Below are positions 46,217 to 55,189 of a DNA stretch of 64,000 nucleotides, piece after piece. The translations under genes were made by a program, and so were the position numbers. The notes below the pieces were generated by a model. The model had not been told where the DNA came from. It ran no database searches and saw only the letters and a program-made list of their open reading frames with translations. The DNA is from Nakamurella leprariae (lineage in GTDB: Bacteria; Actinomycetota; Actinomycetes; Mycobacteriales; Nakamurellaceae), in the NCBI RefSeq assembly GCF_016918035.1, contig NZ_JAERWK010000015.1:168775-232774 (forward strand), written 5' to 3'. The first letter of the stretch is position 1. Each line of letters starts with the position of its first letter.

Positions 46217-48682
46217 GCTGTGGGCGTCGTTCCCGCTCGGGACCGCCGGTTCCAGCGCCAGCGCCAGGATGTCGCGGACGTCGGCCACCGGGTGCACGGT
46301 CAGCGCCTCGAGCACCTCGACCGGAACGTCGTCCAGGTCCGGCTCGTTGCGCTGCGGGATGAACACGGTGGTCACCCCGGCCCGCTGGGCGGCGAGCAGC
46401 TTCTGCTTGACCCCGCCGATGGGCAGTACGCGACCGTTGAGGGTGACCTCGCCGGTCATGGCCACGTCCGAGCGCACCGCCCGGCCGGTGGCCAGCGAGG
46501 TCAGCGCGGTCACCATCGTGACGCCCGCGGACGGACCGTCCTTGGGTACGGCGCCGGCCGGCACGTGCAGGTGCACCCGGCGGGACAGCCGGTCCACCGC
46601 GGTCGCGTCCAGCCCCAGCTCGTCGGCGTGGGCGCGCACGTAGGACAGCGCGATCTGCGCCGACTCCTTCATCACGTCGCCCAGCTGCCCGGTCAGGGTC
46701 AGACCACCACCACCACCGCCACCACCGGTCTCCCCGGTCGCCGGGGCGGTGTTGGCCTCGATGAACAGCACGTCACCGCCCAGACCGGTGACGGCCAGTC
46801 CGGTCGCCACGCCCGGCACCGCGGTCCGCTCGGCGGTCTCCGGCAGGAACCGGGGTCGGCCGATCAGCGCACGCAGGTCGGCCTCGTCGACCACCACCGG
46901 CAGGTCGGCTCGGTCCTGGGTCTCCAGCCGGGTGGCCACCTTGCGCAGGATCTTGGCCAGCAGCCGTTCCAGCTGCCGCACGCCCGCCTCCCGGGTGTGG
47001 TCGGCGGCCATCCGCAGCACCGCCGCGTCGGTCACCTGCACCTCGTCGGCGGCCAGCGCCGCGCGCTCCAACTGCCGGGGCAGCAAGTGGGTGCGGGCGA
47101 TGGCGACCTTGTCGTCCTCGGTGTAGCCGTCCATGGTGATCAGCTCGAGCCGGTCGAGCAGGGCGGCCGGGATGTTCTCCACCACGTTCGCGGTGGCCAC
47201 GAACAGTACGTCGGACAGGTCCAGGTCGAGATCCAGGTAGTGGTCCCGGAAGGTGTGGTTCTGCGCCGGGTCGAGCACCTCGAGCAGCGCGGCCGCGGGA
47301 TCGCCGCGGTAGTCGCTGCCCACCTTGTCGATCTCGTCGAGCAGCACGACCGGGTTCATCGACCCGGCCTCACCGATGGCCCGTGCGATGCGGCCCGGCA
47401 GCGCACCGACGTAGGTGCGCCGGTGCCCGCGGATCTCCGCCTCGTCCCGTACCCCGCCCAGGGCGACCCGGACGAACTTCCGGTCCAGGGCCCGGGCCAC
47501 GCTCTCACCGAGCGAGGTCTTGCCGACGCCGGGCGGGCCGGCGAGCAGCAGCACCGCGCCCGACCCGCGCCCACCGACGAGGTGCAGTCCGCGGCCGGCC
47601 CGCCGGTTGCGGACGGCCAGGTACTCCACGATCCGGTCCTTGACGTCGCCCAGCCCGTGGTGGTCGGCGTCCAGCACGGCCCGGGCCGCCGGGATGTCCG
47701 CGAGATCGTCGGTCCGGGTGGACCAGGGCAGCTCCAGGACCGTGTCCAGCCAGGTGCGGATCCAGCCGCCCTCCGGGCTCTGCTCGTTGGTGCGCTCCAG
47801 CCGGTCGACCTCCTTGGTCGCCGCCTGGAGCACCTTCTCGGGCAGCCCGGCCTGCTCGATGCGGTGCCGGTAGTGCTCCGGGGACCCGGTGACGCCGTCG
47901 GGCTCGTCGTCGGAGATCTCACCGAGCTCCTTGCGGATGGCGTCGAGCTGCTGGCGCAGCAGGAACTCGCGCTGCTTGCGCTCCATGCCCTCCCGGACGT
48001 CGGCCGAGATCTTCTCGGAGACCTCCAGCTCGGCCAGGTGGTGCCGGGTCCACTCGATCAGCGTCTCCAGCCGGTCGGCGGGATCGGTCGTCTCCAGCAG
48101 CGAGCGCTTCTGCTCGGCGTCCAGGTACGGCGCCCAACCGGCCATGTCGGCCAGCGTGCCGGGGTCGTTGATGCGTTCGACCGTGTCGATGACCTGCCAG
48201 GCGTCCCGCTTCTGCAGGGTGGCCACGACCAGCGCCTTGTAGTCGGCGGCCAGCTCGCGGGCCCGGTCGGTCACCGGCGGGGTGGGCACCGGTTCGGCCT
48301 GCACCCACAGGGCGGCACCGGGGCCACTGACCCCGGTGCCGATGCGGGCCCGGTCGCCGGCGCGCAGCACCGCCGCGGGTTCCCCGGCCGGGGTGCGGCC
48401 CTGCTGCTCGACGGTTGCGATGACGCCGAAGGTCGCGTAGCGGTCGCCCAAGCGCGGCGTCAGCAGCACGGTCGGCTTGGCCGCTCCGTCAGCCGTCCCG
48501 TCGGCCTGATCGGCGGCCGCGCGGGCGGCGTCCAGGGCCGCAGTGGCGGCGTCGTCGAGCTGGATGGGCACCACCATGCCGGGGAGCACCACGGTGTCGG
48601 ACAGGCTCAGCACGGGCAGCGCCCGCACTGCTGGGGTGCCAGTGGGATCGGACCCGGCGGACCGGGACGGCAGATCACTCAT
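46205..48682 (-). CDS. lon: ATP-dependent protease Lon
   Basis: An 825-aa cytosolic AAA+ protease for misfolded and regulatory proteins. The N-terminal LON domain begins LPVLSLSDTVVLPGMVVPIQL. Walker A is GPPGVGKTS and Walker B is VVLLDEIDKV. The proteolytic Ser is in KDGPSAGVT and the Lys in GGVKQKLLAAQRAG. A Gly run (GETGGGGGGGGLTL) sits before the peptidase domain. The stop falls inside the 15-bp tandem array. A HAIR-like inverted repeat lies 35 bp before the ATG, implying HspR control. The gene is divergent from thiM. Confidence 0.96.
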   Translation of the reverse strand: MSDLPSRSAGSDPTGTPAVRALPVLSLSDTVVLPGMVVPIQLDDAATAALDAARAAADQADGTADGAAKPTVLLTPRLGDRYATFGVIATVEQQGRTPAGEPAAVLRAGDRARIGTGVSGPGAALWVQAEPVPTPPVTDRARELAADYKALVVATLQKRDAWQVIDTVERINDPGTLADMAGWAPYLDAEQKRSLLETTDPADRLETLIEWTRHHLAELEVSEKISADVREGMERKQREFLLRQQLDAIRKELGEISDDEPDGVTGSPEHYRHRIEQAGLPEKVLQAATKEVDRLERTNEQSPEGGWIRTWLDTVLELPWSTRTDDLADIPAARAVLDADHHGLGDVKDRIVEYLAVRNRRAGRGLHLVGGRGSGAVLLLAGPPGVGKTSLGESVARALDRKFVRVALGGVRDEAEIRGHRRTYVGALPGRIARAIGEAGSMNPVVLLDEIDKVGSDYRGDPAAALLEVLDPAQNHTFRDHYLDLDLDLSDVLFVATANVVENIPAALLDRLELITMDGYTEDDKVAIARTHLLPRQLERAALAADEVQVTDAAVLRMAADHTREAGVRQLERLLAKILRKVATRLETQDRADLPVVVDEADLRALIGRPRFLPETAERTAVPGVATGLAVTGLGGDVLFIEANTAPATGETGGGGGGGGLTLTGQLGDVMKESAQIALSYVRAHADELGLDATAVDRLSRRVHLHVPAGAVPKDGPSAGVTMVTALTSLATGRAVRSDVAMTGEVTLNGRVLPIGGVKQKLLAAQRAGVTTVFIPQRNEPDLDDVPVEVLEALTVHPVADVRDILALALEPAVPSGNDAHSTAA

Positions 48683-48716
48683 GAGGAATCCTTCGTCGTC
48701 AGCAAGCGTGCGCAGG

Positions 48717-48735
48717 TTGAGCGTGACTGGCTCAA
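48717..48735. promoter_or_regulatory. HAIR-like HspR operator upstream of lon
   Basis: TTGAG-N9-CTCAA fits the core of the HAIR element (CTTGAGT-N7-ACTCAAG) with the same half-site spacing. HspR represses lon in Streptomyces through such sites. It lies between the divergent lon and thiM genes. Confidence 0.7.
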
Positions 48736-48814
48736 TGCGATGAGGTCCGCGGTTGTTCCCAGCCCTGCGCCGGGTCCGCTCAGGGTGAACATCCGGGTGT
48801 CCGCATGTCGGGTC

Positions 48815-48820
48815 TACGGT
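48815..48820 (+). promoter_or_regulatory. Leaderless -10 box of the thi operon
   Basis: TACGGT ends 7 nt before the GTG at 48828. A leaderless start leaves no room for a TPP riboswitch. Confidence 0.5.
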
Positions 48821-48827
48821 GGTGCGC

Positions 48828-49712
48828 GTGACTTCGCAGCCCTCTGCCGACGAGACCGTGACCAGCACCGACCCCGGTGTCGAGAGCGTGGCGACCGCGG
48901 TCGCCACGGCCATCGACGCCATGCGGTCGTCCTCGCCCCTGGTGCACTGCATCACCAACCGGGTGGTCGCCAACTTCACCGCCAACGTGCTGCTGGCCGC
49001 CGGGGCGGCGCCGGCCATGGTCGACGACCCGGAGGACGCCGAGGTGCTGGCCGGGGTGGCCGGCGCGCTGCTGGTCAACCTGGGCACCGTCACCCGGGCG
49101 CAGGCGGCCGGCATGCGGGCGGCCATCGCCGCGGTGAACGCCGCGTCACCGACGGTGCCGTGGGTGCTGGATCCGGTCGCCATCGGGGCCCTGCCGCTGC
49201 GCACCGGGCTGGCCGCCGAGTTCGCCCGTCAGGGCCCGGCCATCATCCGCGGCAACGCATCCGAGATCGGCGCGCTGGCCGGTGGCACCGGCGGGCGCGG
49301 CGTCGACTCGACCGCCAGCCCCGACGAGGTCGCCGAGGTCGCCGAGAACGTGGCCCGCTCCCTCGGTTCGGTGGTGGCGATGAGCGGCACCGTCGACCTC
49401 ATCACGGACGGCACCCGCACCGTCCGGGTCACCGCCGGACACCCGCTGCTGACCCGGGTGACCGGAGTCGGCTGCGCGCTCGGCTCGGTCATGGGCGCGC
49501 TCGCCGCGGTCACCGATCCGCTGACCGCGGCCATCGCCGCGACCGCGATGGTCTGTCTGGCCGGCGAGACGGCCGCCGGGGACGGCTCGACCGATGGGGA
49601 GGTCGGCACCGGCACCTTCGCGGTGCGGTTCCTGGACGCGCTGACCCTGACCCCCGCGGACGAGATCGCCCAGGTGCTGCGCCGGCCGGTGCCGTCCGGG
49701 TCCGCCGCGTGA
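48828..49712 (+). CDS. thiM: Hydroxyethylthiazole kinase
   Basis: A 294-aa ribokinase-fold kinase that phosphorylates 4-methyl-5-(2-hydroxyethyl)thiazole in thiamine salvage. Landmarks are LVHCITNRVVANFTANVLLAAGAAPAM, WVLDPVAIGALPLRT, and the anion hole GVGCALGSVMGAL. The GTG at 48828 was chosen because the leaderless -10 box sits 7 nt upstream; a GTG at 48819 is also in frame. The stop overlaps the thiE GTG. thiM-thiE-thiD together rebuild thiamine phosphate from salvaged precursors. Confidence 0.94.
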   Translation: MTSQPSADETVTSTDPGVESVATAVATAIDAMRSSSPLVHCITNRVVANFTANVLLAAGAAPAMVDDPEDAEVLAGVAGALLVNLGTVTRAQAAGMRAAIAAVNAASPTVPWVLDPVAIGALPLRTGLAAEFARQGPAIIRGNASEIGALAGGTGGRGVDSTASPDEVAEVAENVARSLGSVVAMSGTVDLITDGTRTVRVTAGHPLLTRVTGVGCALGSVMGALAAVTDPLTAAIAATAMVCLAGETAAGDGSTDGEVGTGTFAVRFLDALTLTPADEIAQVLRRPVPSGSAA

Positions 49713-50416
49713 GCGCGGCCGGTGCCCGCCGGTCGGGTGCGACCGGGGCGCGACCGGAGGTTCGGGGCATCTACCTGGTGACCGACACCGGCCAGTGCGG
49801 CGGCCCGGCCGGAGTGGTGGAGACCGCCCGGCAGGCCGCCGACGGCGGGGTGGACGCGGTGCAGGTGCGCGACCCGCACGCCACCACCCGCGAACTGGTG
49901 GCCCTGGCCACCGCCGTGCGCGAGGCGCTGGCCGGGACCGGCGTCCCGCTGATCATCAACGACCGGGTCGACGTGGCCCTGGCTGTCGGCGCCGACGGGG
50001 TGCATCTCGGTCAGCGGGACCTGGACCCGGTGACCGCTCGGGCGTTGTTCGGCCCGGACGTGCACATCGGGCTGTCGATCTCCGACGAGCGGGAGCTGAC
50101 CGAGGCGCTGGGGCTGCCGGCCGGCACCGTCGATCTGCTCGGGGTGGGGCCGGTCCGGGACACCCCGTCCAAGACCGACGCGGCACCGGCGGTCGGCTTC
50201 GACGGTCTGGCCGCGATCTGCCGGCGCAGCCCGGTGCCGTGCGTCGCCATCGGCGGCATCAAGGGCGACGACCTGGCCGCCGTCCGGGCGGCGGGAGCCG
50301 TGGGCGCGGCGGTCATCTCGGCCATCTGCGGCCGACCCGACCCGACGGCGGCCGCCCGGGCGCTGAGCCGGGGGTGGGCCGCGGCCGTTCCCGACGCGAC
50401 GGGGTCCGCTCGGTGA
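49709..50416 (+). CDS. thiE: Thiamine phosphate synthase
   Basis: A 235-aa TIM-barrel enzyme joining HMP pyrophosphate and thiazole phosphate. [13 protein letters not shown] begins the barrel. [57 protein letters not shown] and [12 protein letters not shown] are the phosphate and metal-binding blocks; the usual VQLRxK reads VQVRDP here. The GTG overlaps the thiM stop by 4 bp, and its own stop overlaps thiD in the same way, so the three are translationally coupled. Confidence 0.94.
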   Translation: MSAAGARRSGATGARPEVRGIYLVTDTGQCGGPAGVVETARQAADGGVDAVQVRDPHATTRELVALATAVREALAGTGVPLIINDRVDVALAVGADGVHLGQRDLDPVTARALFGPDVHIGLSISDERELTEALGLPAGTVDLLGVGPVRDTPSKTDAAPAVGFDGLAAICRRSPVPCVAIGGIKGDDLAAVRAAGAVGAAVISAICGRPDPTAAARALSRGWAAAVPDATGSAR

Positions 50417-51288
50417 GGCCGGGCGGTCGGCCGGCCGGGCACCCTCCCGTGGTGCTGACCATCGCCGGATCGGATCCCGGTGGCGGCGCCGGGATCCAGG
50501 CCGACCTCAAGACGTTCGGTGCGCTCGGCGCGTACGGCTGTGCGGTGCTCACCGCGCTGACCGCGCAGAACACCCGCGGGGTGACCGGGGTGCACGCGGT
50601 ACCGCCGGCCTTCGTGGCCGAGCAACTGGCCACCCTGGTCGAGGACATCGCCCTGGACGCCGTGAAGATCGGCATGATCGCCGACGCCGGGATCGCCGAC
50701 GCGGTGGCCGATTTCCTCGTCGACCAGCGACCGCCGCACGTGGTGCTGGACCCCGTCATGGTGGCCACCTCGGGGGACCGGTTGCTGGCGTCGTCCGCCG
50801 AGCAGGTCGTCCGCGGCCGGCTGCTCGCGCTGGCCGATGTGATCACGCCGAACGCGCTGGAGGCGGCGGCGTTGCTGGGCACCGAGCCGGCGGAGAGTGT
50901 CGAGCAGGCGGTGCAGCAGGTCGACGCGCTGCTCGACCTCGGCGCGCGGGGGGTGCTGCTCAAGGGCGGCCACCTCACCGGCGACACCGCCACCGACGTG
51001 TTCGCCGAGCGCGGCGGGGACCTGCACCGCTTCTCGGCGCCTCGTCTGGGCACCCGCAACACGCACGGCACCGGCTGCACCCTGTCCTCGGCCATGGCCG
51101 CGCTGCGCCCGACGTCGCCGGACTGGCCCGCCGCGATCGACCGGGCGAAGGAGTACCTGACCGCGGCGCTGCGGGCCGCGGACGACCTGCGGATCGGCTC
51201 GCCCGATGACCAGGGGCGGCTGGGACACGGCCCAGTGCACCACTTCTGGCAGCTGTGGCCGGTGCCCGACACGACCACCCGCGACTGA
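50413..51288 (+). CDS. thiD: Hydroxymethylpyrimidine/phosphomethylpyrimidine kinase
   Basis: A 291-aa ribokinase-family enzyme that phosphorylates HMP twice. [29 protein letters not shown] is the signature. Further blocks are [32 protein letters not shown] and the anion hole [15 protein letters not shown]. It is the last member of the coupled thiM-thiE-thiD set. A GNAT/nucleoside-hydrolase fusion gene follows after 38 bp with its own ribosome-binding site, probably in the same transcript. Confidence 0.95.
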   Translation: MRPGGRPAGHPPVVLTIAGSDPGGGAGIQADLKTFGALGAYGCAVLTALTAQNTRGVTGVHAVPPAFVAEQLATLVEDIALDAVKIGMIADAGIADAVADFLVDQRPPHVVLDPVMVATSGDRLLASSAEQVVRGRLLALADVITPNALEAAALLGTEPAESVEQAVQQVDALLDLGARGVLLKGGHLTGDTATDVFAERGGDLHRFSAPRLGTRNTHGTGCTLSSAMAALRPTSPDWPAAIDRAKEYLTAALRAADDLRIGSPDDQGRLGHGPVHHFWQLWPVPDTTTRD

Positions 51289-51326
51289 CCCTTCTGCATC
51301 GTTCCGATCGACCGGAGGATCCCGAC

Positions 51327-52766
51327 ATGGCTTGGCTGCCCGACGACTTCGTCCACCCGGAGCGGGTCGACCTGCCGACCGGGCACCACCTGCGGCCCAT
51401 CCGTGCGTCCGACGTCGACCTCGACCTGCCCGCGGTGCTGGGCTCGCAGCCGCGACTGTTCTCGATCTACGGACCGGCGTGGGGCTGGCCGCCGGCCACC
51501 ATGACCCGGGAGCAGGACGAGGAGGACCTCCGGCACCACGAGGAGGAGATCGCCGCGCACCTGTCGTTCAACTACGCGCTGTTCGACGAGGGTGAGACCG
51601 CGTTACTGGGCTGCGTCTACCTGGACCCCAGCCGGAAAGCGGCGGTGGACGCCGAGATCTCGTGGTGGGTGGTCGACGCTCTGGTGGGCACCGACGTCGA
51701 GGCCGCGCTGGACGAGTTCGTCCCGGCCTGGGTGGCTCGCGACTGGCCGTTCCGGGCCCCGGTGTTCGTGCCGCGCGACATCCCCTGGGCGGACTGGGCC
51801 GCGCAGCCCGACCGTGCCGCTGAGCCGGCCGGGGTCGACGGTCCGGTGCCGCTGTTCCTGGACTGCGACACCGGCATCGACGACAGCGTGGCCATCGCCT
51901 ACCTGCTGGCCTCACCCGAGGTCGAGCTGGTGGGCGTGTCGACCGTCAGCGGCAACACCGACGCCCGCCAGGCCGCGCGCAACACCCTCGCCCTGCTCGC
52001 CCTGGCCGGCCGGCCGGACGTCCCGGTGGCGGTCGGCGCGGAGCATCCGCAGGGCGGCCGGTTCGACGGCGGGGCGCCGCAGGTGCACGGCCGCAACGGC
52101 ATCGGTGAGGTGCAGCTGACCGACTCGACCGCGCCGGTGCATCCCGCGACCGGGCCGGAGCTGCTCGTCGACCAGGCCCGCCGTCATCCCGGCCGGCTGC
52201 ACCTGCTGGCCATCGGCCCGCTCACCAACGTGGCCGCCGCCCTGCGGGCGGAACCGGAACTCGCCCGGCTGGTCCCGCGCATCACCATTATGGGCGGCGC
52301 GGTGACGGTGGGCGGCAACATCACCCCGTACGCCGAGGCCAACATCGGCAATGACGCGGCCGCGGCCGCCGAGGTCTTCGCCGCGGACTGGGACATCACC
52401 GTAGTCGGGCTGGACGTGACCATGACCCAGCACTTGGAGGAGGAGACGCGGCAGCGGCTGCTCACCGCCGACCGCCCGGTCGCCGCGGCGCTGGGCCGGA
52501 TGCTGGAGTGCTACTTCGGGTTCTACCGGGAGACCACCGGGACGTGGCGCACGCCGGTGCACGACCCGCTGGCCGCCGCGCTCGCGGTCGGGGGAGCCGA
52601 CGCGGACCGGGTGCTGACGACCCAGGTCACGGTGGTCACCGAGGGCGAGGAACGGGGCCGCACCGTCGCCGCCACGGACGGCGAACCGGGCGCCCGGCAC
52701 ACCGTGGTGCTGTCGGTCGCCGGGGACCCGGTCGGTCACATCGTGGACCGGATCCTGGCCGGCTGA
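51327..52766 (+). CDS. GNAT-like acetyltransferase fused to a nucleoside hydrolase
   Basis: A 479-aa two-domain protein. Residues 1-165 resemble a complete GNAT-family protein ([68 protein letters not shown]). Residues about 175-475 form an inosine-uridine nucleoside hydrolase: the calcium-site motif is [19 protein letters not shown], with [32 protein letters not shown] and [10 protein letters not shown]. Start ATG with GGAGGA upstream. The usual family has the hydrolase alone. Position behind thiMED suggests base salvage, perhaps releasing a pyrimidine for the pathway; that is inference. Confidence 0.85.
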   Translation: MAWLPDDFVHPERVDLPTGHHLRPIRASDVDLDLPAVLGSQPRLFSIYGPAWGWPPATMTREQDEEDLRHHEEEIAAHLSFNYALFDEGETALLGCVYLDPSRKAAVDAEISWWVVDALVGTDVEAALDEFVPAWVARDWPFRAPVFVPRDIPWADWAAQPDRAAEPAGVDGPVPLFLDCDTGIDDSVAIAYLLASPEVELVGVSTVSGNTDARQAARNTLALLALAGRPDVPVAVGAEHPQGGRFDGGAPQVHGRNGIGEVQLTDSTAPVHPATGPELLVDQARRHPGRLHLLAIGPLTNVAAALRAEPELARLVPRITIMGGAVTVGGNITPYAEANIGNDAAAAAEVFAADWDITVVGLDVTMTQHLEEETRQRLLTADRPVAAALGRMLECYFGFYRETTGTWRTPVHDPLAAALAVGGADADRVLTTQVTVVTEGEERGRTVAATDGEPGARHTVVLSVAGDPVGHIVDRILAG

Positions 52767-52772
52767 GGCCCA

Positions 52773-52804
52773 CGCCGCCCGGGTCGCGGCGGACCCGGGC
52801 GGCG
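52773..52804. terminator. Bidirectional terminator hairpin
   Basis: A 13-bp perfect stem (CGCCGCCCGGGTC with its complement), loop GCGGCG, between the convergent nucleoside hydrolase fusion and alcohol dehydrogenase genes. Confidence 0.78.
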
Positions 52805-52830
52805 CGAGACGTGGTGCAGAGGACCGAGTG

Positions 52831-54033
52831 TCAGGGCTTGAGGACGACCTTGATGCAGCCGTCCTCCTTCTTCTGGAAGGTGCGGTACAGCTCCGGCGCC
52901 TGCTCCAGCGGCACGCTGTGCGTGGTGAGGTCGAGCACGCCCAGCGGATCGGCGGACTCCTGCACCAGCGGCATGAGCGTGTCGATCCAGCGCTTGACGT
53001 TGCACTGGCCCATCCGGAACTGGATCTGCTTGTCGAACATGTCCATCATCGGCATCGGGTCGGCCGAGCCGCCGTACACACCGGAGAGCGACACCGTGCC
53101 GCCCCGGCGGACCGCGTCGATGGCGGTGTGCAGGGCGCTGAGCCGGTCGACGCCCACGGTCTCCATGAGCTTCTGTCCGACAGTGTCCGGCAGGAACCCG
53201 GCCACTGTTTGAGCAGCCTGGGCTGCCCTTGCGCCGATGCCGCCGTGCGCCTCCATCCCGACGGCGTCCACCACCGAGTCCGGTCCGCGGCCGCCGGTCA
53301 TGTCCCGCAGGGCGTCGCCGACTCCCGTCACACCGTCGCCCACGGCCTCCGGGTCGATGACCTCCACGCCGTACTTGGCGGCCAGGGCCCGCCGCTCGGG
53401 CTGCGGCTCGACCGCGATGACCCGGTGGCCCAGGTGCTTGCCGATGCGGGCGGCGAACTGCCCGACCGGGCCCAGCCCGAGCACGGCCAGCGTGCCGCCC
53501 TCGGGCACGGCCGCGTAGTCCACGCCCTGCCAGGCGGTGGGCAGGATGTCGGACAGGAACAGGTACCGCTCGTCCGGGCCGTCGGACGGCACCACGATCG
53601 GGCCGTACTGGGCCTGCGGCACCCGCAGGTACTCGGCCTGGCCGCCGGGCACCTGGCCGTACAGCTTGGTGTAGCCGAACAGCGCCGCGCCCTTGCCGTA
53701 CTCGCGGACCTGGGTGGTCTCACACTGGGTCTGCAGACCCTGGGAGCACATCCAGCAGTGGCCGCAGGAGATGTTGAACGGGATCACGACCCGGTCCCCG
53801 GGCTTGAGGTCAGTCACCTCCGGGCCGACCTCCTGCACGATGCCCATCGGCTCGTGCCCGAGCACGTCGCCGGCGTCCAGGTACGGGCCGAGCACCTCGT
53901 ACAGGTGCAGGTCCGAACCGCAGATGGCGGTCGAGGTCACCTTGATGATGGCGTCGGTGGCGTGCTGCAGCTCAGGGTCCGGCACATCGATCACCTGGAC
54001 GTCGCGTCGGCCCTGGTAGGTGAGTGCTCGCAT
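52831..54033 (-). CDS. Zinc-dependent alcohol dehydrogenase, formaldehyde-dehydrogenase-like
   Basis: A 400-aa medium-chain dehydrogenase. Catalytic zinc ligands are in ICGSDLHLY and VLGHEPMG. The structural zinc is held by SCGHCWMCSQGLQTQCE, and the cofactor fold is LAVLGLGPVGQFAARIG with acidic VEPQPER, pointing to NAD. Layout and the long C-terminal insertion (VDAVGMEAHGGIGARAAQAAQ) match glutathione-independent formaldehyde-dehydrogenase-like proteins common in actinobacteria. Start ATG follows CAGGAG. Physiological substrate is not determined. Confidence 0.86.
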   Translation of the reverse strand: MRALTYQGRRDVQVIDVPDPELQHATDAIIKVTSTAICGSDLHLYEVLGPYLDAGDVLGHEPMGIVQEVGPEVTDLKPGDRVVIPFNISCGHCWMCSQGLQTQCETTQVREYGKGAALFGYTKLYGQVPGGQAEYLRVPQAQYGPIVVPSDGPDERYLFLSDILPTAWQGVDYAAVPEGGTLAVLGLGPVGQFAARIGKHLGHRVIAVEPQPERRALAAKYGVEVIDPEAVGDGVTGVGDALRDMTGGRGPDSVVDAVGMEAHGGIGARAAQAAQTVAGFLPDTVGQKLMETVGVDRLSALHTAIDAVRRGGTVSLSGVYGGSADPMPMMDMFDKQIQFRMGQCNVKRWIDTLMPLVQESADPLGVLDLTTHSVPLEQAPELYRTFQKKEDGCIKVVLKP

Positions 54034-54115
54034 GCGATCAGCTCCTGGAGTCTCGGTCGTCCTGCGCTTCGACGCTCCGACCGGTACCCGGCTGCCCCGG
54101 CCGGGAAACGAGCGC

Positions 54116-54988
54116 TCAGGCCACGCCGGCCTGCCGCTCGACCTCCTCGGCCTCGGCGTTCCAGGCCGCCTTGCCGGCCCGCCACGCCTCGTCGGCGTCG
54201 CCGATCCGCCAGTACCCGGAGATCGACAACCGGGCCGGATCGACGCGCTGCTCGACGCGCAGCCAGCGGCGGACCTCCTTCACGAAGCCCGCCTCGCCGT
54301 GCACGAAGGCCTGGACGTCGGTGTTCGGCGGGAAGGGCACGTCGAGCACGGCCGCGGTCAGCCGGCTGCCGGCCGGTGCGTCACCGCGGTGCACCCATTG
54401 CACGGGCAGGCCGGGCAGCGCGCGCAGCGGGTACTCGGTCGCCGCATCCGGGACCTCCACCACGGCCCGGCCGACCGCGTCGGCGGGCATCCGCTCCAGC
54501 GCGACCGCGATGGCCGGCAGGGCGCTGTCGTCACCGGCCAGCAGGTGCCACCCGGCCGCGGCGTCGGGCTGGTACCCGCCGCCGGGCCCCTGCAGGAACA
54601 CCTCGTCGCCGGGTTCGGCGGCCGCCGCCCAGGGTCCGGCGATCCCGTCGGTGCCGTGGACCACGAAGTCGATCGTCAGCTCCTGCCGACCGGCGTCCCA
54701 GGCCCGGATCGTGTATGTCCGGACGGTGGGCAGGTCCTCGGTCGGCCGGGTGCGCCGGAACTCCTGCAGGTCCAGCGGCCGCGGCAGCTCGACCCCGGGT
54801 CTGGGGATGACCAGCTTGACGTAGGCGTCGGCGTGCTCCGCGCCGGGGAAGTCGGCCAGCCCTGGTCCGCCCAGTACCACGCGGACCATCGACGGGGTGA
54901 TCCGCTCGCGGCGCAGCACCACGGCCGGTCGGGCCGGTCGGGCCGGTCGCTCGCGGCGGCCGGCGGAACGGTCGGGCAACAGACGCAT
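54116..54988 (-). CDS. Siderophore-interacting protein (NADPH-dependent ferric-chelate reductase)
   Basis: A 290-aa flavoprotein of the SIP/ViuB family that reduces ferric siderophores to release iron. The FAD-binding motif is VRTYTIRAWD. PGDEVFLQGPGGGY is the isoalloxazine region, and HLLAGDDSALPAIAVALERMP starts the NADPH domain. The HGEAGFVKEVRRWL and SISGYWRIGDADEAWR end is diagnostic. ATG follows CTGGAGGATGC. A TTAGGGTCACCTTA site 15-30 bp upstream resembles a DtxR/IdeR iron box, so iron repression is likely. No siderophore transporter is adjacent. Confidence 0.9.
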   Translation of the reverse strand: MRLLPDRSAGRRERPARPARPAVVLRRERITPSMVRVVLGGPGLADFPGAEHADAYVKLVIPRPGVELPRPLDLQEFRRTRPTEDLPTVRTYTIRAWDAGRQELTIDFVVHGTDGIAGPWAAAAEPGDEVFLQGPGGGYQPDAAAGWHLLAGDDSALPAIAVALERMPADAVGRAVVEVPDAATEYPLRALPGLPVQWVHRGDAPAGSRLTAAVLDVPFPPNTDVQAFVHGEAGFVKEVRRWLRVEQRVDPARLSISGYWRIGDADEAWRAGKAAWNAEAEEVERQAGVA

Positions 54989-55003
54989 GCATCCTCCAGA
55001 TTC

Positions 55004-55017
55004 TTAGGGTCACCTTA
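55004..55017. promoter_or_regulatory. Iron-box-like DtxR/IdeR operator
   Basis: TTAGGGTCACCTTA is a near-palindrome resembling the inner part of the IdeR/DtxR consensus (TTAGGTTAGSCTAACCTAA). It is centred about 20 bp before the siderophore-interacting protein start. Confidence 0.55.
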
Positions 55018-55189
55018 CCCGCCCGAGTCCAGTGCCCGGGCGTCAGTGCGAGCGTTCGGCGGCTGGTCGCAGCGAGTGGAGTGCGGGTGACTCCGGGGTG
55101 AGGGCCTTGTCGTCCCGAACAACGATGATCACAATGAGTGAAGAGACGCGCCGCGAGGGCGCCGACGGCGACCACGGGTGCGGGGGCAG

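Noticed and set aside
48736..48827. TPP riboswitch upstream of thiM
   Set aside because: Only about 90 bp are available, no CTGAGA or ACCTGAT blocks are seen, and the -10 box sits 7 nt before the start codon.
46220..50416. Long plus-strand open frame opposite lon running into thiE
   Set aside because: Antisense to lon with no recognisable domain until it enters the true thiE reading. The real thiE start is the GTG coupled to thiM.
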